From: Asticcacaulis sp. AC402
Lineage (GTDB): Bacteria > Pseudomonadota > Alphaproteobacteria > Caulobacterales > Caulobacteraceae
Direction of reading: 5' to 3'
Assembly (NCBI RefSeq): GCF_000495835.1
Contig: NZ_AWGC01000023.1
Span: forward strand, 1 to 64,000
Length of the DNA stretch: 64,000 bases
Shown piece after piece: positions 62,553-64,000 of the stretch. Positions within the stretch are counted from its first letter, which is position 1, and each line of letters opens with the position of its first letter. Below the pieces are notes generated by a model, which was not told the origin of the DNA, ran no database searches, and was given only the letters and a program-made list of their open reading frames with translations. Made by a program: the position numbers and the translations under genes.

Positions 62553-63800
62553 ATGACAAGCGAAGTCTTGTTGATGAATCTTGAAGCGGTGGTCATGGGC
62601 GCGGACAGCGCCGTAACCATCATCGATCCGGGCGGCAGCTTAAGCGTTTCCCAGGGCGGCATAGAAAAGATCCATATCCTGAACGAGGCCGGACCCGTCG
62701 CGGTCATGGTCTATGGCGGCGGCGATTTTGCCGGCCTGCCGTGGAGTTCGGTCATCAGCCAGTTCCGCGAGGCGCATCCCGGCCGCCGCGGCCCGGTCAA
62801 GGACCAGGCGCAGAACCTGATCCGGTTCCTGGCCGGCAACCAACTCAACGGTGACGACAAGGCCGAGCAGATCAGTTTCGCCCGCTATATGATTGGTTTC
62901 GTCCTCGATTTCGGCGACCGATTGAAGACCTTCGGTTGGGAGGAAGGCAAGCCCGTCAGCCCTGAGGCCGCCGCCCAGGCCTTGACCCTGCTGACCCAGG
63001 ACGTCATGTTTGCCGGCCGCGATGCCAAGGGCCAGCCTGTGCCACGGGCGCTACTGCCTGAGTCGCCGCGTCTTGCCCCCTTCCTGCAGGCGCATCTGGG
63101 GCCGTTTCTCGAACATTTCCTCAGCCAGATGTTAAACGGCGCCGCCTTCCCGGAAAAGCTGGTCGCGCCCCTGCGCGACCTCGCCGCCGCCTCGGTCGTC
63201 GTCGAATGGCTGCCGGGACGCGCCAGCATGTTCCTGACCGGCCTGGTCATTTCCGGTTTCGACGGCGCCGGCTCTCTGCCGGCGATGGTTCATTTCGAAT
63301 TTCTGGGATCATTCGGCGGCGTCCTGAAATCCGGCCCGGTCGGCGCCATTTCGCCCAAGCCGCGCACCAATCCCATCATTGCCGCCACCTTCGCCCAGGA
63401 CGACATGACCCGGGCCTTCATGTACGGCGCTACCCCCGCCTATGAGTATATCGCGCAGATGGTCAGCGCCAGCTACATCTACCGCGAACTGTCGGCGGCG
63501 CTGAACGAAACGGCGCGCGCCAATGCCGCTGTGGCCAAGAGCCTGGCCGGTCGTCTCGACAGCCTGGCCTTCGCCGCGCCGCAGATCGGCAGCAATGTGG
63601 CGCGTCAGCAGCGCTACGATCAGTCGACGCAAAAGCTGTGGCCGTTGCTGGAAGCCGCCAATGCCGGCATATTGGCCGGTTACGCGGCCAAGTTCATGGA
63701 ACTGCCGGTCATCGAACACGAACTGATGCGCGACGACGGTGTGTCGCGCCCTATCCGCATCCTGGCCATGGAACCCGGCCGGTTTTTCTGGAAGGACTGA
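62553..63800 (+). CDS. Proteasome-like (Ntn-fold) protein, function unknown
   Basis: A 415-aa protein whose first 80 residues follow the proteasome-subunit pattern: MNLEAVVMGADSAVTIIDPG, GGIEKIHILNEAGPVAVMVY and GGGDFAGLPWSSVISQFREA, alternating strands with the ADS and Gly-rich turns of HslV-like subunits. The N-terminal catalytic Thr/Ser after processing is not evident, so activity is uncertain. The rest is helical with no named motif. I recall similar 400-aa uncharacterised bacterial proteins. The start is preceded by AGAGGGG. It is 3 bp before the next gene, on the same strand. Confidence 0.65.
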   Translation: MTSEVLLMNLEAVVMGADSAVTIIDPGGSLSVSQGGIEKIHILNEAGPVAVMVYGGGDFAGLPWSSVISQFREAHPGRRGPVKDQAQNLIRFLAGNQLNGDDKAEQISFARYMIGFVLDFGDRLKTFGWEEGKPVSPEAAAQALTLLTQDVMFAGRDAKGQPVPRALLPESPRLAPFLQAHLGPFLEHFLSQMLNGAAFPEKLVAPLRDLAAASVVVEWLPGRASMFLTGLVISGFDGAGSLPAMVHFEFLGSFGGVLKSGPVGAISPKPRTNPIIAATFAQDDMTRAFMYGATPAYEYIAQMVSASYIYRELSAALNETARANAAVAKSLAGRLDSLAFAAPQIGSNVARQQRYDQSTQKLWPLLEAANAGILAGYAAKFMELPVIEHELMRDDGVSRPIRILAMEPGRFFWKD

Positions 63801-63803
63801 CTC

Positions 63804-64000
63804 ATGGACAAGCCTGTAAATCCCGAACAGATCGCCGCGGACATCCTGGCCTGGCGCGAGCGCAGCGATCGTATGATCGCAACTGCCGCGCATACCGACG
63901 TCTCCCTTGGCACCACGCACCAGACCGTGCGCCTGACCCCGGACAAGCGCAGGCTGAGCGATATGTTCCGCAAGAAGACACCGGCCTTCGAAGTCTCCGC
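63804..64000 (+). CDS. Start of an uncharacterised protein, cut by the window end
   Basis: ATG at 63804 opens a frame that stays open to the window end, at least 65 codons (MDKPVNPEQIAADILAWRER at the start). It is charged and helical, with no signal peptide or recognised motif so far. It begins 3 bp after the Ntn-like gene, so the two are likely co-translated. There is no clear ribosome site beyond GGAAGGA. Confidence 0.6.
   Translation, partial: MDKPVNPEQIAADILAWRERSDRMIATAAHTDVSLGTTHQTVRLTPDKRRLSDMFRKKTPAFEVS

Noticed and set aside
1-64000. CRISPR arrays
   Set aside because: No series of 25-40 bp direct repeats with regular spacers was seen, and there are no cas genes. The repeats present are dispersed palindromes.

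Overview
The window is GC-rich (roughly 60 % by eye) with dense, high-GC-third-position coding. It looks like an alphaproteobacterium of the Caulobacterales, perhaps Asticcacaulis-like. That placement is inference, resting on many exported plant-polysaccharide hydrolases, a mitochondrial-Suv3-like helicase, a ChaA exchanger and two families of dispersed palindromic intergenic repeats. No rRNA or housekeeping marker other than rpmI and rplT is present to settle it.

Regions. (1) 154-8455, minus strand: a compact operon of five exported carbohydrate-active proteins (GH29, GH42, GH39, Sde182-like, GH43), suited to trimming fucose, galactose, xylose and arabinose from hemicellulose side chains in the periplasm. 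A LacI-like palindrome lies upstream. (2) 8782-10398: a two-membrane-segment chemoreceptor. (3) 11009-41627, plus strand: about 30 kb of anti-phage defence without interruption. It starts with a tightly packed restriction module: a type III-like Res broken by an in-frame TAA, a GmrSD-like DUF262/DUF1524 nuclease, a DinD remnant, an ORF6N protein, a beta-class DNA methyltransferase with an AT-rich recognition segment, an unknown 217-aa protein, a PLD-like protein and a ParE-like/UvrD helicase fusion. A complete type I Zorya (zorABCD) follows, then a two-gene unit that fits type III Druantia (druH, druE). A tRNA-Arg(CCU) gene lies 120 bp beyond the end of druE. (4) 42243-45866: Suv3-like helicase and a ParDE toxin-antitoxin pair. 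(5) 46101-51863: a GH2 remnant, ChaA, a GH9 cellulase-family enzyme, a cupin and a ROK regulator, with a perfect 16-bp palindrome in the divergent GH9/cupin intergenic region. (6) 52347-53294: a decayed membrane-protein gene and repeats. (7) 53295-64000: DMT transporter, M16 peptidase, lipoprotein, MFS transporter, DUF5009-type membrane protein, rpmI-rplT, and a proteasome-like (Ntn-fold) protein of unknown role.

How the parts work together. The hydrolases are exported enzymes without a linked transporter, so sugar uptake must be encoded elsewhere. The defence region stacks a methylation-based module whose nuclease/helicase subunit seems inactivated, a modified-DNA restriction enzyme, a proton-channel-driven system (Zorya) and a giant-helicase system (Druantia). 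The strongest candidates for new biology are the eight-gene restriction module with its unknown 217-aa and PLD-like members, the ParE-helicase fusion, and the extra C-terminal domain on ZorD.
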